Origin: Fistularia commersonii
Taxonomy: Eukaryota; Chordata; Actinopteri; Syngnathiformes; Fistulariidae
Reading direction: 5' to 3'
DNA length: 64,000 bases
NCBI GenBank assembly: GCA_037954325.1
Contig: JBBMNZ010000068.1
Location: 415,998 to 479,997 of the forward strand
Shown: one piece after another, positions 9,213 through 19,695 of the stretch
Numbering within the stretch: position 1 is the first letter of the stretch
How the letters are laid out: every line of letters begins with the position of its first letter
Position numbers and translations under genes: made by a program
Notes under the pieces: generated by a model
The model's input: the letters and a program-made list of their open reading frames with translations, nothing else
The model's database searches: none
What the model was told of the DNA's origin: nothing

Positions 9213-9484
9213 TGTCACAACTCATCGGATCCCCGGGCAAGCGGCACAGCAATCACGGCAGTTATCCCCTGCACCTGGTGAACACGCCTCACCAGGAAAC
9301 AATCCCACTAATTAGGCAAGAGTATAAAGGGCGGGCCCAAAGTTGCAGACATTGTCTGATCTCGTTGCTATGACAAGTCTGCGTATTCTTCTCCCTGATG
9401 TGTGTATGACCTCCCGGTCTATCAACTTATACCTCCTGCGAATCTATGAACCTGTGTCTGTCCTCTTGGAAACCAACCGTAACA
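9213..9484 (+). repeat. 3' LTR of chromovirus
   Basis: It begins TGTCACAACTC and ends CCGTAACA. TATAAA is at 9,323-9,328. It matches the 5' LTR apart from about 11 substitutions and a 3-base deletion near 9,430 (by-eye comparison). Confidence 0.92.
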
Positions 9485-9625
9485 CTGGTTGTACGGTTTG
9501 GTGCGTCATTAAATTTTTGGTCGGGAATACAAATTGTCGAGGCAGAGTTCATAAAGTTACGAAACGCACTAATACGGGAGGCTTAAATCTGTGTAGTACA
9601 GAACTGTTCATAGTTGAGGACTGTT

Positions 9626-10010
9626 TTACAAGGAATGGTTTGAGAAAGGTATATGGTCAATAATTGACTTGCTGGATGACAATGGCAGAGGTTTGTTGCC
9701 ATGCAGTACATATCTATTGTTCCAAATTATTGTACTGTGTGGTGAGAAATCATGTACGTATATCATTTTCCAATATAATATTTGTTTATGGAACGCTGAA
9801 AATTGGACAGGAATCTTGTTGATATCAAAGTCAGAGATAAGCAGAAGACTTAGGCTGCCGACTATGTTGAATAAGTAGTTTGGAGTACAATACCAGAAAG
9901 AATGAAGGTGAACTGGTTGAAATCCTGGATCAAACATCATCAATGTCCCATTCAGGCAGTCCAACTCTATCACTTTCAGCCCTCCTTCACTTGTTTCTTT
10001 CACCAAATGT

Positions 10011-10044
<34 letters not shown>

Positions 10045-10168
10045 GGTGTGGTCTGTTCCTCCAGATTAAGTTGAAATTTATTTGGTTAATAGATTTTATG
10101 AGTTGATTTGGAGCAGCATTGGAATACACTGGGTATATACATCTGGATAAACATTCCCTTTTAGTCAA
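9626..10168 (-). pseudogene. L1-like ORF2, post-RT region with expanded lysine run
   Basis: The recognisable core is INFNLIWRNRPHHLK, a poly-Lys stretch, then HLVKETSEGGLKVIELDCLNG. These are hallmarks of the thumb/post-RT part of L1-clade ORF2 proteins. The poly-Lys is encoded by a T28 run at 10,012-10,039 (plus-strand reading), where family members normally have only one or two lysines. The segment has no catalytic role of its own and ends at a stop at 9,626. Confidence 0.72.
10012..10039. repeat. T28 homopolymer within L1-like coding sequence
   Basis: Twenty-eight T on the plus strand encode consecutive lysines in the minus-strand LINE frame. The conserved protein sequence resumes on both sides, so this is an in-place expansion. 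Confidence 0.88.
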
Positions 10169-10423
10169 ATATATCCAGCCTAATATTGATAAATCTCTTT
10201 GAATCTAAACTGAGCCATATATTCAATTTAGCTTTACTTTGATTCAATGTTCCTGGATTGCTTTAACTTTTGGTCCTTAGATAGGAAAATGCTCAAGTAT
10301 TTTATTTCTGATTTGATAGGAACATTGCTGATTTCCTTTAGTGGCGAGTCGTGCAGCGCAAGAAGTTTGCATTTCTTTAAGTTTAATGACAATCCTGAAG
10401 CCTTGGAGAATGTTTTTCAACGC

Positions 10424-10816
10424 TCATTTGGACTTGATGTTCATCAAGGTTGTGTCATCTGCCAGCTGGCTAATAACAATTTCTGTCCCCAACACGTCTA
10501 ACTTTTGGATATCGTTGCTATTTTTAACATAAACGGCTAGCATTTCGGTAGCAAGTATAAATAAATAGGGTGAGATGGGGCAACCTTGGGGGATTCCCAC
10601 ATCAACATGGAGGCTTGGAGTGGTGCCGCTTGGCAGGGTGACACAGCTATGAATATTCTCCTGGAGCCCACGGATCACATTCCTGAATTTTAAACCAAAT
10701 CCAAAATGTTCGCGCGTCGCTGTGATAAATGGATGTTCGACCGAGTCAAAGGCTGTATAAAAGTCCAAGAAGAATATGAAGACATTATCTTCTATGCAGT
10801 ATGCCTCTAAATGCAT
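10424..10816 (-). pseudogene. L1-like reverse transcriptase fragment
   Basis: RT motif A (FIFFLDFYTAFDSVEH, catalytic Asp), motif B (VGIPQGCPISPYLF) and motif C (ISQLADDTTL, an ADD box) are all in frame. The order and wording are those of L1/Tx1-type LINEs. Motif C has Leu in place of the usual Phe/Tyr. The fragment is open from 10,816 down to a stop at 10,424; upstream RT motifs are missing. Confidence 0.82.
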
Positions 10817-11084
10817 CGCTGGCCCTGACTCGGGGAATCCTAGACCCTACTTACACCCCCACCCCAACTTCTCTCCCTCACTCGTGGAGCTCCCTGAGCT
10901 CCACACATCCCGGAGCATCACGCCAACACATTCACATTTAATTGACTGTCTATATTTTATGTCCGCTAGATAGAGGCATCCGCACATGCGCATCAGTGGA
11001 GCTTAAGGCTGGCTGAGGCATGGACTGAAAAAATAAAGACATGTGTGATGAGCTATAAAGAAGAGAAGCATATTTTTATAAAAC
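10817..11084. other. Unassigned spacer between two LINEs
   Basis: No gene, tandem repeat or element end was recognised. An AATAAA occurs near 11,029 without an obvious transcript. Confidence 0.4.
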
Positions 11085-11103
11085 ATGTTAGAAAGAGAGG
11101 GTA

Positions 11104-12570
11104 ATGCAGCCTCAGGGCGGCACTGGCCTGTGTCTCTCCAAGCCTGCCTTGGGGGGGCACAGTGCATTTATCCGGGTTTGGGACCGGCACAGGGAGACAC
11201 TGCTGAGGGTTGCGTCAGGAAGGGCATCCGGCGTAAAACTTTTGCCAAAACCAAACATGCGAGTCAACCATAACCACACCATACCGGATCGGTCGCGGAC
11301 CGCGTTAACAACGACCGCCATTGGTACTGATGACCTACAGGGTACTAATGGAAATTGGGCCACTGTGGGTCGAAGAACAAGAACAAGAAGAAGAGGAGGA
11401 GCGCGTGTTCGGAAGCAGAGAGAGAGGAGGAAAGGAAAGAGCCTGGGACTGAGAGTAGGGACTTTGAATATTGGGACTATGACAGGAAAAGGTAGAGAGT
11501 TGGTGGACATGATGCAGAGAAGGAAGGTGGATATACTGTGTGTCCAGGAGACCAGGTGGAAAGGTAGTAAGACTGGAAGCATAGGAGCAGGCTTTAAGCT
11601 GTACTATCATGATACTGACAGGAAGAGAAATGGAGTAGGAGTTCTCTTGAAGGAGGAGTTTGTTAGGAACGTCCTAGAGGTGAAAAGAATGTCAGATAGA
11701 CTTATGAGTCTGAAATAGGAAATTGAAGGTGTGATGCTCAAGTTTGTTAGTGGCTATGCCCCACAGGTGAGATGTGAATCTGAAGAGAAGGAGAAGTTCT
11801 GGAATGAGTTGGATGAAGTGATGCAGAATATTCCCAGAAATGAGAGAGTGGTAATTGGTGCAGACTTCAATGGACATGTTGGTGAAGGCAATAGAGGGGA
11901 TGAAGAAGTGATGGGCAGATTTGGTATCCAGGATAGGAAAGCAGAGGGACAGATGGTGGTAGATTTTGCAAAAAGGATGGAAATGGCTGTAGTGAACAAC
12001 TTTTTCCAGAAAAAATAGGAACATAGGGCAACTTATAAGAGCGGAGGTAGGAGCACGCAGGTAGACTACATCTTGTATAGACGAGGTAACCTGAAAGAGA
12101 TCAGTGACTGCAAAGTAGTTGTAGGTGAGAGTGTAGCCAGACAGCATAGGATGGTGGTTTGTAGGATGACTCTGGTGACAAGGTGGATGAAGAGGACAAA
12201 GGCAGAGCAGAGGACAAAGTGGTGGAAGCTGAAAAGGGAGGAGTGTTGCATGGTTTTCAGGGAGGAGTTGAGAAAGGACCTGGGTGGTCAGGGTGAGCTT
12301 CCAGATGATTGGACGACAACAGCTAGTGTTATCGGGGAGACAGGTAGAAGAGTACTTGGTTTGTCATCTGGAAGGAAAGTAGATAAGGAGACTTGGTGGT
12401 GGAATGAGGAAGTGCAGGAGTATATTCAGAGAAAGTGGTTAGCGAAGAAGAAGTGGGATACTGAGAGGACTGAAGAGAACAGACAGGAGTTCAGGGAGAT
12501 GCGGCGAAAGGTAAAGATAGAGGTAGCAAAGGCAAAACAAAGGGCGTATGATGACTTGTATGCTCGGTAA
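11104..12570 (+). pseudogene. RTE-like APE endonuclease and linker
   Basis: The endonuclease opens with LRVGTLNIGTMTGKGREL (catalytic Asn), then KVDILCVQETRWKGSKTG (catalytic Glu) and GVGVLLKEEF. After a TAG at 11,716-11,718 in the same frame come VSGYAPQV and VVIGADFNGHVGEGN (Asp-Phe-Asn). After a second TAG at 12,016-12,018 come QVDYILYRRGNL and VARQHRMVVCRM at the final catalytic position. The linker follows (ETWWWNEEVQEYIQRKWLAK) to a TAA at 12,568-12,570. The enzyme would nick target DNA to prime reverse transcription. Three nonsense codons make it inactive. Confidence 0.85.
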
Positions 12571-13630
12571 GATAGTAAGGAGGGTGAGAATGATCTATGC
12601 AGGTTGGCGAAACAGAGAGATAAAGATGGAAAGGATGTACAACAGGTCCGGGTGATTAAGGACAGAGAGGGAAATGACACATGCTAGAAGAGTGATGGGA
12701 AGATGGAAAGAGTACTTTGAAGAGCTGATGAATGTGGAAAACGAAAGAGAGGCAAGGGTAGAAGAGGGGACTATTGTAGACCATAAAGTAGCACAAATGA
12801 GTAAAAGTGAAGTAAGGAAGGCATTGAAGAGGATGAAGAGTGGAAAAGCAGTTGGTCCTGATGATATACCTGTGGAGGTGTGGAAGTGTCTTGGAGAGAC
12901 AGCGGTAGATTTTCTGACCGGATTATTCAACGGGATCTAAGAGAGTGAGGAGATGCCTGAAGAATGGGGACGACGTGTGATGGTGCCTATTTTTAAGAAT
13001 AAAGGGGATGTGCAGAATTGTGGCAATTATAGAGGGATAAAGTTGATGAGCCATACAATGAAGTTATGGGAAAGAGTAGTGGAAACTAGACTGAGAGCAG
13101 GAGTCAGCATTTGTGAACAGCAGTATGGCTTCATGCCTAGGAAGAGTACTACAGATGCAGTATTTGCGTTGAGAATGCTAATAGAAAAGTTCAGAGAAGG
13201 CCAGAGGGAGCTGGTTTGTGTTTTTGTAGACCTAGAAAAAGCATCTGACAGGGTGCCAAGAGAGGAGCTCTGGTATTGTATGAGGAAGTCTGGAGTGGCA
13301 GAGAAGTATGTTAGACTGGTGCAGGACATGTATGCTAGCTGTGAGACACTGGTACGGTGTGCTGTAGGGGTAACCGAGAAGTTCAAGGTGGAGGTGGGAC
13401 TCCATCAGGGATCAGCTCTGAGCCCCTTCTTGTTCGCAATGGTGATGGATAGGCTGACAGATGAGGTTAGACAGGAATCCCCATGGACCATGATGTTTGC
13501 GGATGACATTGTGATCTGTAGTGAGAGCAGACAACAGGTAGAGGAAAATCAAGAGAGGTGGAGGTATGCTCTGCAAAAGAGAGGAATGACAGTTAGTCGC
13601 AGCAAGACAGAACATACCGTATGTGTGTGA
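12571..13630 (+). pseudogene. RTE-like reverse transcriptase
   Basis: After a short in-frame stretch (CRLAKQRDKDGKDVQ) the frame shifts near 12,680. Then follow MGRWKEYFEELMNVENERE, MKSGKAVGPDDIPVEVWK, a TAA at 12,938-12,940, EEWGRRVMVPIFKNKGD and NYRGIKLMSHTMKLWERVV. CVFVDLEKASDRVP (motif A; the usual Tyr is Ser), GLHQGSALSPFLFA (motif B) and MMFADDIVI (motif C, catalytic FADD at about 13,495-13,515) complete the core. The catalytic aspartates are preserved although the gene is broken. The frame shifts again near 13,612-13,622. Confidence 0.87.
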
Positions 13631-14256
13631 ATGAGGGGAACTCGGGTGGAACGGTGAGGCTACAGGGAGTGCAGATCAAGAAGCTGGAGGATTTCAGGTA
13701 CTTAGGGTCAACAGTCCAGAGCAACGGAGAGCGCGTAAAAGAGGTGAAGAGACGGGTCCAAGCAGGTTGGAATGGGTGGAGAAAAGTGTCAGCGGTACTA
13801 TGTGATAGAAGACTTTCAGCCAGAATAAAAGGAAAGGTGTACAAGACAGTGGTGAGACCAGCGATGATGTATGGACTAGAAACTGTTACAATGACCGAAA
13901 GACAGCAGGCAGAACTAGAGGTTGCAGAGATGAGGATGTTGAGGTTCTCTTTGGGAGTGACCAGGATGGATAGGATCAGGAATGAGTCTATCAGAGGAAC
14001 AGCACATGTTCGATGTTTTGGAGAAAAGGTCAGAGAAGCCAGACTGAGATGGTTCAGTCATGTACAGAGGAGGGATAGAGAATATATTGGTAGACGGATG
14101 CTGTAATTGGAGCTGCAAGGCAAGAGGTCTCGAGGAAGACCAAAGAGAGGATTTATGGATGTGGTGAGAGAAGATATGAAGGTAGTTGGTGTGAGAGAGG
14201 AGGATACGGAGAATAGGGTTAGATGGAGAAAGTTGACTCGCTGTGGCGACCCCTGA
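13621..14256 (+). pseudogene. RTE-like ORF C-terminal domain
   Basis: This continues the RT: VKKxEDFRYLGSTV-like start, VRPAMMYGLETVTMTERQ, RMLRFSLGVTRMDRIRNE and RLRWFSHVQRRD. After one TAA at 14,104-14,106 in the same frame comes RGRPKRGFMDVVREDMKVV and the C-terminal RWRKLTRCGDP ending at TGA 14,254-14,256. The domain is conserved in RTE elements and probably assists nucleic-acid binding (inference). The stop lies only about 20 bases before the element end. Confidence 0.82.
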
Positions 14257-14280
14257 CGGGAAAAGCCGAAAGAAGAAGAC

Positions 14281-14371
14281 AGTAAACGCTTCAACTGTGT
14301 GAGATAAGCACTTGTAGACAACATGGCAATATATTTTGAACCAGTTTCTTGATTTTAGTGATTTTGACATT
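14281..14371. repeat. Partial satellite monomer (subtype A), left edge of the array
   Basis: About 91 bp match the 176-bp satellite: GTAAACGCTTCAACT, GTGAGATAAGCAC, CATGGCAATATATTTTGAAC and GTGATTTTGACAT. It lies between the RTE 3' end and the L1-like insertion and is the leftmost satellite seen. Confidence 0.88.
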
Positions 14372-14513
14372 TTTCTTTTTGAAAATTTATTAGAACAGGT
14401 TCCTTACCAGAGTCACAACATTCTTACAAAACCTCATAACAAGATATACATTATACAATATTCTTTATAGGTCACTTATTTCCTCAATAGCAAGCGAAAA
14501 ATAAAATAAAACT

Positions 14514-14539
14514 AAAAAAAAAAAAAAAAAAAAAAAAAA
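14514..14539. repeat. A26 homopolymer in LINE 3' region
   Basis: Twenty-six A on the plus strand, followed by CAC and another A8. It lies between the ORF2 stop and the LINE 3' end. Confidence 0.85.
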
Positions 14540-14581
14540 CACAAAAAAAACATCTAACTCAGTCAAATAGAGATAATATCT

Positions 14582-15310
14582 TCAACTCTCCAAATATTTT
14601 TGAATGGGTGACCATTTGTCAAGATATAGGTCTGTCTGAATTTGTAAGTTTGCTGTTATGCGTTCCATGAAGTTTACATCCTTAAGTCTCTGACGCCACT
14701 GGTCCAAGGTAGGTGGGTGGGGTTTGAGCCAGTTTACTGTGATCATTTTATGTGCAATTAATAGAAGAACTCTAAGCGAAAACACCTGGTTTTTCCTTAA
14801 CTTGCTTGTTGATGCTGTACCCATAATAAATTGCTGTGGATCAATTGGTCTGTTTGATCTTAAAATCTCACTTATTTTTTTTTTTACCTCTTCCCAGAAT
14901 TTCATCAGTTTAGGGCAGTCCCAAAAGATGTGGGAGAAGTCCCCCGTTATGCCACAGCCCCTCCAACACAGGGGAGAACAGTTATTATCATAAGAAGCTA
15001 TTATCAAGGGAGTTTTAAAATACCTTATTCTTAACTTCCAGCTGAACTCCCTCCATGTTGGGCTGCTTAAACATTTTTGCCAGGGTAACCAAGAACTCTC
15101 CCATTCTCCATCAGCAATCACGGCATTAGATTCCAGTTCCCACTTAGCTTTCACATCCAGTGTGTCTACTAAAGTGTCCATACTTATCCTGCCATATATA
15201 TCTGATATTGTATTTTTAATGTTCATTTTGTTCTCAACTATCTCAATCCAATATTGTTCATAATTAGTTGAAGCTTCTTTAATATTGTCCCATTCTTTGT
15301 GTGTCATCAA
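14582..15310 (-). pseudogene. L1-like ORF2 C-terminal domain
   Basis: This is a 242-codon open segment with LIIASYDNNCSPLCWRGCG and FSHIFWDCPKLMKFWEEV. Together these form the CX3C...H...C zinc-ribbon-like motif conserved near the C-terminus of L1-clade ORF2 proteins. The C-terminus (LDKWSPIQKYLES) ends at 14,582. The region to the RT part (15,311-15,576) has the expected protein but with stops, so ORF2 is interrupted. Confidence 0.82.
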
Positions 15311-15576
15311 ATAATGTCGAATTTGAAAATATCTAAATAAATCCTTAGAGTCAATGTCGTATTTTGCCTGAAGTTGTGAAAAAGCCCTCAGAGTTCTTCC
15401 TTCAAATAACTGATTTATTGTGATTAAACCTTTCCCTGCCCACTAATGAAACCATCGTCCATCTTTGCTGGCAGAAAGTCACCTGCTGCTGTTATTTTTG
15501 CTGCCCTTGATAGGGATAGAGGTAGCTTAAGGAATCGTCTTGTCTTTTCCCAAACCTTAGGTGTATGGTTGACATA

Positions 15577-17226
15577 TTAATTTTGTATCTTAAGTCCACG
15601 TCTTGCTTTTGAATTTAGAAAGGGAAGAGTTGTAAGCGACACATTTTTAAATGAACCATGCTGTATATGCACCCATCTTGTGTCCATATCTAGTTTTATC
15701 CATGAGACCAATTTTCCAAGTTGTGCTGCCAGGTAGTAACTTCGGAAGTGTGGCAAGGCCAATCCGCCCTTATCTCTGGGTGTACAGAGTATTTTCAATC
15801 TCACTCTGGGCCTCTTGTTCTGCCATATATATTTGGAAATGAGCTTATCCAGTGATGTAAAGGTAGATACAGGAACAGTGATAGGCAGAGCATTGAACAG
15901 AAACAGCATTCTAGGTAGGACATTCATCCTGATACTTTCTATCCTCCCAACTAAGGACAAAGGAAGCACCTCCCATCTTTCCATGTCATTTTTGATCTGA
16001 GAAATTAGTTTACCATAATTTGCCTTATATAGCTGACTTGTGTCGTGTGTGAGAATGATTTCCAGGTATCTAAAGCCCCCTTTTGACCACTTGAATTTCA
16101 CCTCTCCATCCAAGTATGTCGGCCAGCATCCTGTTATCATCATTGCTTCTGATTTCCCCTCATTCACCTTGTACCCTGACATCTCCCCATAGTCTCTCAG
16201 GCATTGCATAAGGGCCGGTATAGATGACTGAGGGTTTCTTATAAACAAAAGAACGTCATCCGCGAACAACGAAATTTTGTGTATCTCCCCTCCTTCATCT
16301 ACTATTCCCTCGATCGGATCGTTTGTCCTTATCAATTTAGCAAGCGGTTCAATACACAATGCGAACAAAATAGGCGAGATTGGGTTCCCCTGCCTGACTC
16401 CTTTTTTAAGGTGAAAAAATTGGGAGCAGTACCCATTCACTCTGACCCTTGATATTGGGTCTTTATTCAGTGCTTCAATCCATTTTATAAATGTCAAATT
16501 AAATCCCATTTATTCCATAGTAAATTTCAGATATGTCCAGTCCACCCTGTCGAACGCCTTCTCAGCATCTAGACTGAGAAGCATTGACGGGTGAACTGAA
16601 TGTCTTGCCAATGATTGTACATTTAATGCTCTTCTAATATTGTTTGCTCCTTGTCGACCTGGTATGAAACCGGTCTGGTCTGGATTAATCAATTTACCTA
16701 AGTATTTCTGCATTCTATTTGCTAACATGGCACTAATAATCTTTACGTCATTCCCCAACAAACTGATCGGCCTATAGGCATCACAGTCTAATGGATCTTT
16801 CCCCTCTTTGTGTATAACCGTTATTACTGCCTCAGACCAGCTCTGAGGTGGGTCATTTTCCTGTAAGGCATAATTAAAGATCTGGCAAAGTTTTGGCACA
16901 AGCTCCTCTCCAAAGGCCTTATAAAATTCACCTGGTAAACCATCTGTGCCAGGGGATTTGTTGTTTTTTAATGATTTAATAACGTCTTGTATCTCGTTTT
17001 CTCGGATAGGAGCTATTAATTCGTCCGCCTCAGATGCAGAGTTTTCTTAAGTTAAGATTTTTGAATATATCTTCTAATATCCTTTTGTCTTGTGTTTCTC
17101 CTGATGTATCATAAAGATTTTTATAGTAAGTATGGAATGCCTCAGCTATCTCCTCTGGGTGGGAGACCTCGGTCAGAGAGGAGGGGTGTTTTATCTTAGG
17201 GACAATACGGCTTGATTGTTGTTTCC
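15577..17226 (-). pseudogene. L1-like ORF2 reverse transcriptase
   Basis: Reading leftward: NNKSPGTDGLPGEFYKAFG at about 16,900-17,000, then WSEAVITVIHKEGKDP, DAYRPISLLGNDVKI, GFIPGRQGANNIRRA and LLSLDAEKAFDRVDW (motif A). KKGVRQGNPISPILFALC (motif B) and ISLFADDVLLF (motif C, FADD near 16,255-16,275) complete the core. A TAA at 16,510-16,512 interrupts the frame between motifs A and B. Frameshifts lie near 17,045 and 17,227. The catalytic aspartates remain, but no intact protein is possible. Confidence 0.88.
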
Positions 17227-18363
17227 TCAGTTGAAAGGCAATAGCCGGCTCGCCCGATTTCCCTTTTCATAGTACCTTTGGCTTGTGTATCGAAGTGCTC
17301 CCTCTGCTTTTTGTGTGAGAAGTTCATCCAAAGAGGTTTTACTTTCATGTATTTGTTTAAAGACATTTTTGTCCCTTGTCATTTTGTGTTCATGTAGTAG
17401 TCTTTTTATGTCACTTTCCAGCTGTTTTTCCTTTTCCAATCTCTGTCTGTTTAATCCAACCGCAATTTCAATACATTTCCCTCTCAGCACAGCCTTTGCC
17501 CCCTCCCAAAGAGTCGAGGGGGATACTGATCCATTATCATTAATTTTGAGGTATTCATCAATTGTTTTTTTTATGTTTTCCTTTATATTTGGATCTGTCA
17601 ACAAGGAAATATTTAGTCTCCAGTATTTGAAGTGCCAACCAAAGCCTAAATTTAATTTCATATATACAGGACCATGATCAGATAGGGTACCAGGTTCAAT
17701 AACACATTCTCTGACTTTATATAAGCTTTGTTTTGAGATGCAAATCAAATCAATTCTTGAATATGACCCATGTACCATGGACAGAAAGGTGAAATTTCTC
17801 GTGGTTGGGTTCTTAGCCCTCGAAACATCCACAAGTCCTTATTCTTCCAACATATGTTTTGCTGCCCTGGATTTCCTGCTAATGGGCCCATAATCAAAAG
17901 GAGTTTTATCCAATTTTACATTTAAAACACAATTGAAATCTCCTCCTAAAATTATAGTACCTCTGGCTTCTCTTGCCATTACAGTTGCCACTTCTTTAAA
18001 GAAATTGGGGCCATCTTCATTTGGGGCATAGATATTCATGATAGTTAGCTCTACTCCACCTACTGTTCCCATAATAAGTATATATCTCCCCGCTTTATCC
18101 TTCACTTCTCTCTGAATTGCAAAACTAATTGAATGACTGATTAAAATTGCTACTCCCCTCTTTCTGCTGTTTGAACAAAAAGCATAGAATACCTGTGCAA
18201 CCCAGTCTCTCCTCAATTTCTTATGTTCTACCTCATTTAAGTGAGTTTCCTGTAGTCACGCTATTGAGCAATTACATTTCTTCAACTGAGTCAGCATTTT
18301 CTTCCTTTTTATAGGATTATTTAATCCTTTGACATTATAACTGATAATCCCTACCTCTGACAT
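17227..18363 (-). pseudogene. L1-like ORF2 APE endonuclease
   Basis: ORF2 most likely begins at the ATG at 18,361-18,363, giving SEVGIISYNVKGLNNP (catalytic Asn) and then LQETHL (catalytic Glu), with an in-frame TGA just before it near 18,259. RGVAILISHSISF, NIYAPNED and ILGGDFNCVLN follow. After a nonsense codon at 17,839-17,841 in the same frame come YSRIDLICIS and GTLSDHGPVYM with the catalytic S-D-H intact. The linker to RT ends at a stop at 17,227. Confidence 0.85.
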
Positions 18364-18425
18364 AAATCGGCATTTCCTATTTTCATTTTACTCTCCCCAG
18401 ATTCACCTTTGCATAAAGTAACTAT

Positions 18426-18466
18426 CCTTGACATGTCGGTTTGCCGACCAAACCGACATGTCAAGG
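18426..18466. other. Perfect hairpin, 18-bp stem and 5-nt loop
   Basis: The left arm, 18,426-18,443 (CCTTGACATGTCGGTTTG), is exactly complementary to the right arm, 18,449-18,466, around the loop CCGAC. It lies in the inter-ORF region of the L1-like element, about 60 nt upstream of the ORF2 start on the element strand. An alternative small stem (GTCGG/CCGAC) overlaps it. Its function is unknown; a translational or RNA-packaging structure is one possibility. Confidence 0.9.
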
Positions 18467-18883
18467 AAATAAGAACTCTTTAAACACAAAACAGAAAAAA
18501 TAAAGTAAACATATGTGACTTCCAATAGTCCAGCTGAGTACAGATATCTGTCCAGCTCCTGTTGTAATGCAGGCAGAGGGTTGTGATTTAAGATTCCCTC
18601 TGGGAAAAGTGCACTAAGTGCTGTCCCAACCACAGACCAAAGAAAAAAACAAAATCTTTGGTGAGGCGGTGATCCCAACACAGGTCTCATCGTAAAAAAA
18701 TATCAATTGAAAATAATAGCAAAGTTAACTCTCCTCTCCTCTCAATAACTTTACAATATGATTCACTTAACTTCAGCATATTTGGCTGTTTAAACTATGA
18801 ACAGTAATACACATAGAACTTTAAGATTGACAGTATTAACGTTATCTAATTATTTTAACATTACCCGGGCACAGTACTCTTCA

Positions 18884-19695
18884 TCATTTTAGTCCAGCAA
18901 AACAGCCCGCAGGTATGCGGCGGACAGTGATGTGTCCTTTCTTTCTCTCTTCCCACCATCCTGTCTTTGCCAGCGTAGGAAATATTTTCACTCCCGACTC
19001 CAAGTTGATTCTCAGCTGCGCTGGATAGCGGCACATTGCCCGGATCTCCTTCTCCTTCAGCTGCTTGATCAATCCTCGGACCCGCGTTCTCTTCCTCTGT
19101 ATTTCTGGAGAGTAATCATGGTCAAAGTAAATCACTCCTTTTTGGAACTTCACTCGTTTTTGGGCCCATGCTTGTCGCAGCACTGCTTCCTTTACTGTAT
19201 AATCCAGAAACCTCACGATAATGGAACTGAACTCGCAGGCTTTAGCCCCAGTGATCTGTGTGCCCTCTCGATTTTTGTATTTAGCCCGGGCGGGAGTTGT
19301 AGTGCCTGTAGTGCCGTCTCAATTAAGTTCCTCACAAAACCAATCATGTCACCTTTCTCACTTTCCTCGGGTACTTGATAAATTCTCAGATTGTTGCGGC
19401 GCATCCAGTTCTGTAGATCATCGCACATGTTCGTCAGGGCCGCCTCCCGTTTCAACAGGTGCCTCAGCATCCTCTCATGGCGCTGGCCTGTGTCCTCCAC
19501 CTGGCATATCCTGGTCTCCGCTTCCTCAGTTCTCTGCTCTAGCTTCTTCATCCTTTGAATCAAGTCCGTGACCGACACCTCCAGTCTAGTTAATTGTTCC
19601 CTAGTGTCTGCAAATGCTTGCTTATTTTCTTTCCTCAATTCTTTCAACTCACGAAGAATGTTCTCCATGTTCTGTTCATCCATTTTTCCGCTCAC
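18884..19695 (-). pseudogene. L1-like ORF1 (coiled coil, RRM and C-terminal domain)
   Basis: ORF1 encodes the RNA-binding chaperone of L1 particles. The ATG at 19,693-19,695 starts a Lys/Glu/Leu-rich coiled coil (ENILRELKELRKENKQ... KKLEQRTEEAE). The RRM-like stretch RRNNLRIYQVPEESEKGDMI and IERAHRSLG follow. A single-base frameshift at about 19,213-19,225 moves the C-terminal domain (RFLDYTVKEAVLRQAWAQK, GVIYFDHDYSPEIQRKR) into another frame, ending at 18,884. Otherwise domain order and length match vertebrate L1 ORF1. ORF2 lies downstream on the same strand after an unusually long spacer. Confidence 0.85.

Larger units (their letters stand above)
4782..9484 (+). mobile_element. Complete but inactive Ty3/Gypsy chromovirus (LTR retrotransposon)
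   Basis: This is a 4.7-kb element with two LTRs, gag, protease, reverse transcriptase, RNase H, integrase and a C-terminal chromodomain in the canonical Ty3/Gypsy order, all on the plus strand. The chromodomain places it among chromoviruses, to which the fish sushi-type elements belong. By eye the LTRs differ by about 11 substitutions and one 3-base indel over about 272 bp, roughly 4% divergence, so the insertion is not recent. The coding region has at least six frame breaks, a mutated protease active site and a homopolymer expansion in integrase. The bases flanking the LTRs (CTGTG left, CTGGT right) are similar but not identical, so the 5-bp target duplication is degraded at best. Confidence 0.92.
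9485..10816 (-). mobile_element. L1-clade LINE fragment (reverse transcriptase and C-terminal region)
   Basis: This is a minus-strand L1/Tx1-like LINE remnant. RT motifs are at 10,424-10,816 and the post-RT region at 9,626-10,168, with the frame destroyed between them and again left of 9,626. The chromovirus ends at 9,484 within or against this LINE's 3' portion. The endonuclease and ORF1 are absent. The right end near 10,816 is abrupt, as in a 5'-truncated LINE. Confidence 0.78.
11085..14277 (+). mobile_element. RTE-clade LINE, near full length, decayed
   Basis: This plus-strand LINE has an APE endonuclease, reverse transcriptase and C-terminal region, and ends CTGTGGCGACCCCTGACGGG then AAAAGCCGAAAGAAGAAGA. 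That 3' signature is widespread in fish RTE-type elements. The 5' part (GGGTTGCGTCAGGAAGGGCA) is also typical. The protein alternates between two frames, with in-frame stops at 11,716, 12,016, 12,568, 12,938 and 14,104 and frameshifts near 12,680 and 13,615. Its 3' end abuts the first satellite monomer at 14,281, so the element marks the left edge of the array. Confidence 0.85.

Noticed and set aside
4777..9489. 5-bp target duplication for the chromovirus
   Set aside because: CTGTG on the left and CTGGT on the right do not match exactly, so it cannot be claimed.
11112..13844. Minus-strand open frames rich in Ser/Leu/Phe across the RTE element
   Set aside because: Antisense shadows of the RTE coding strand; low complexity and no known domain.
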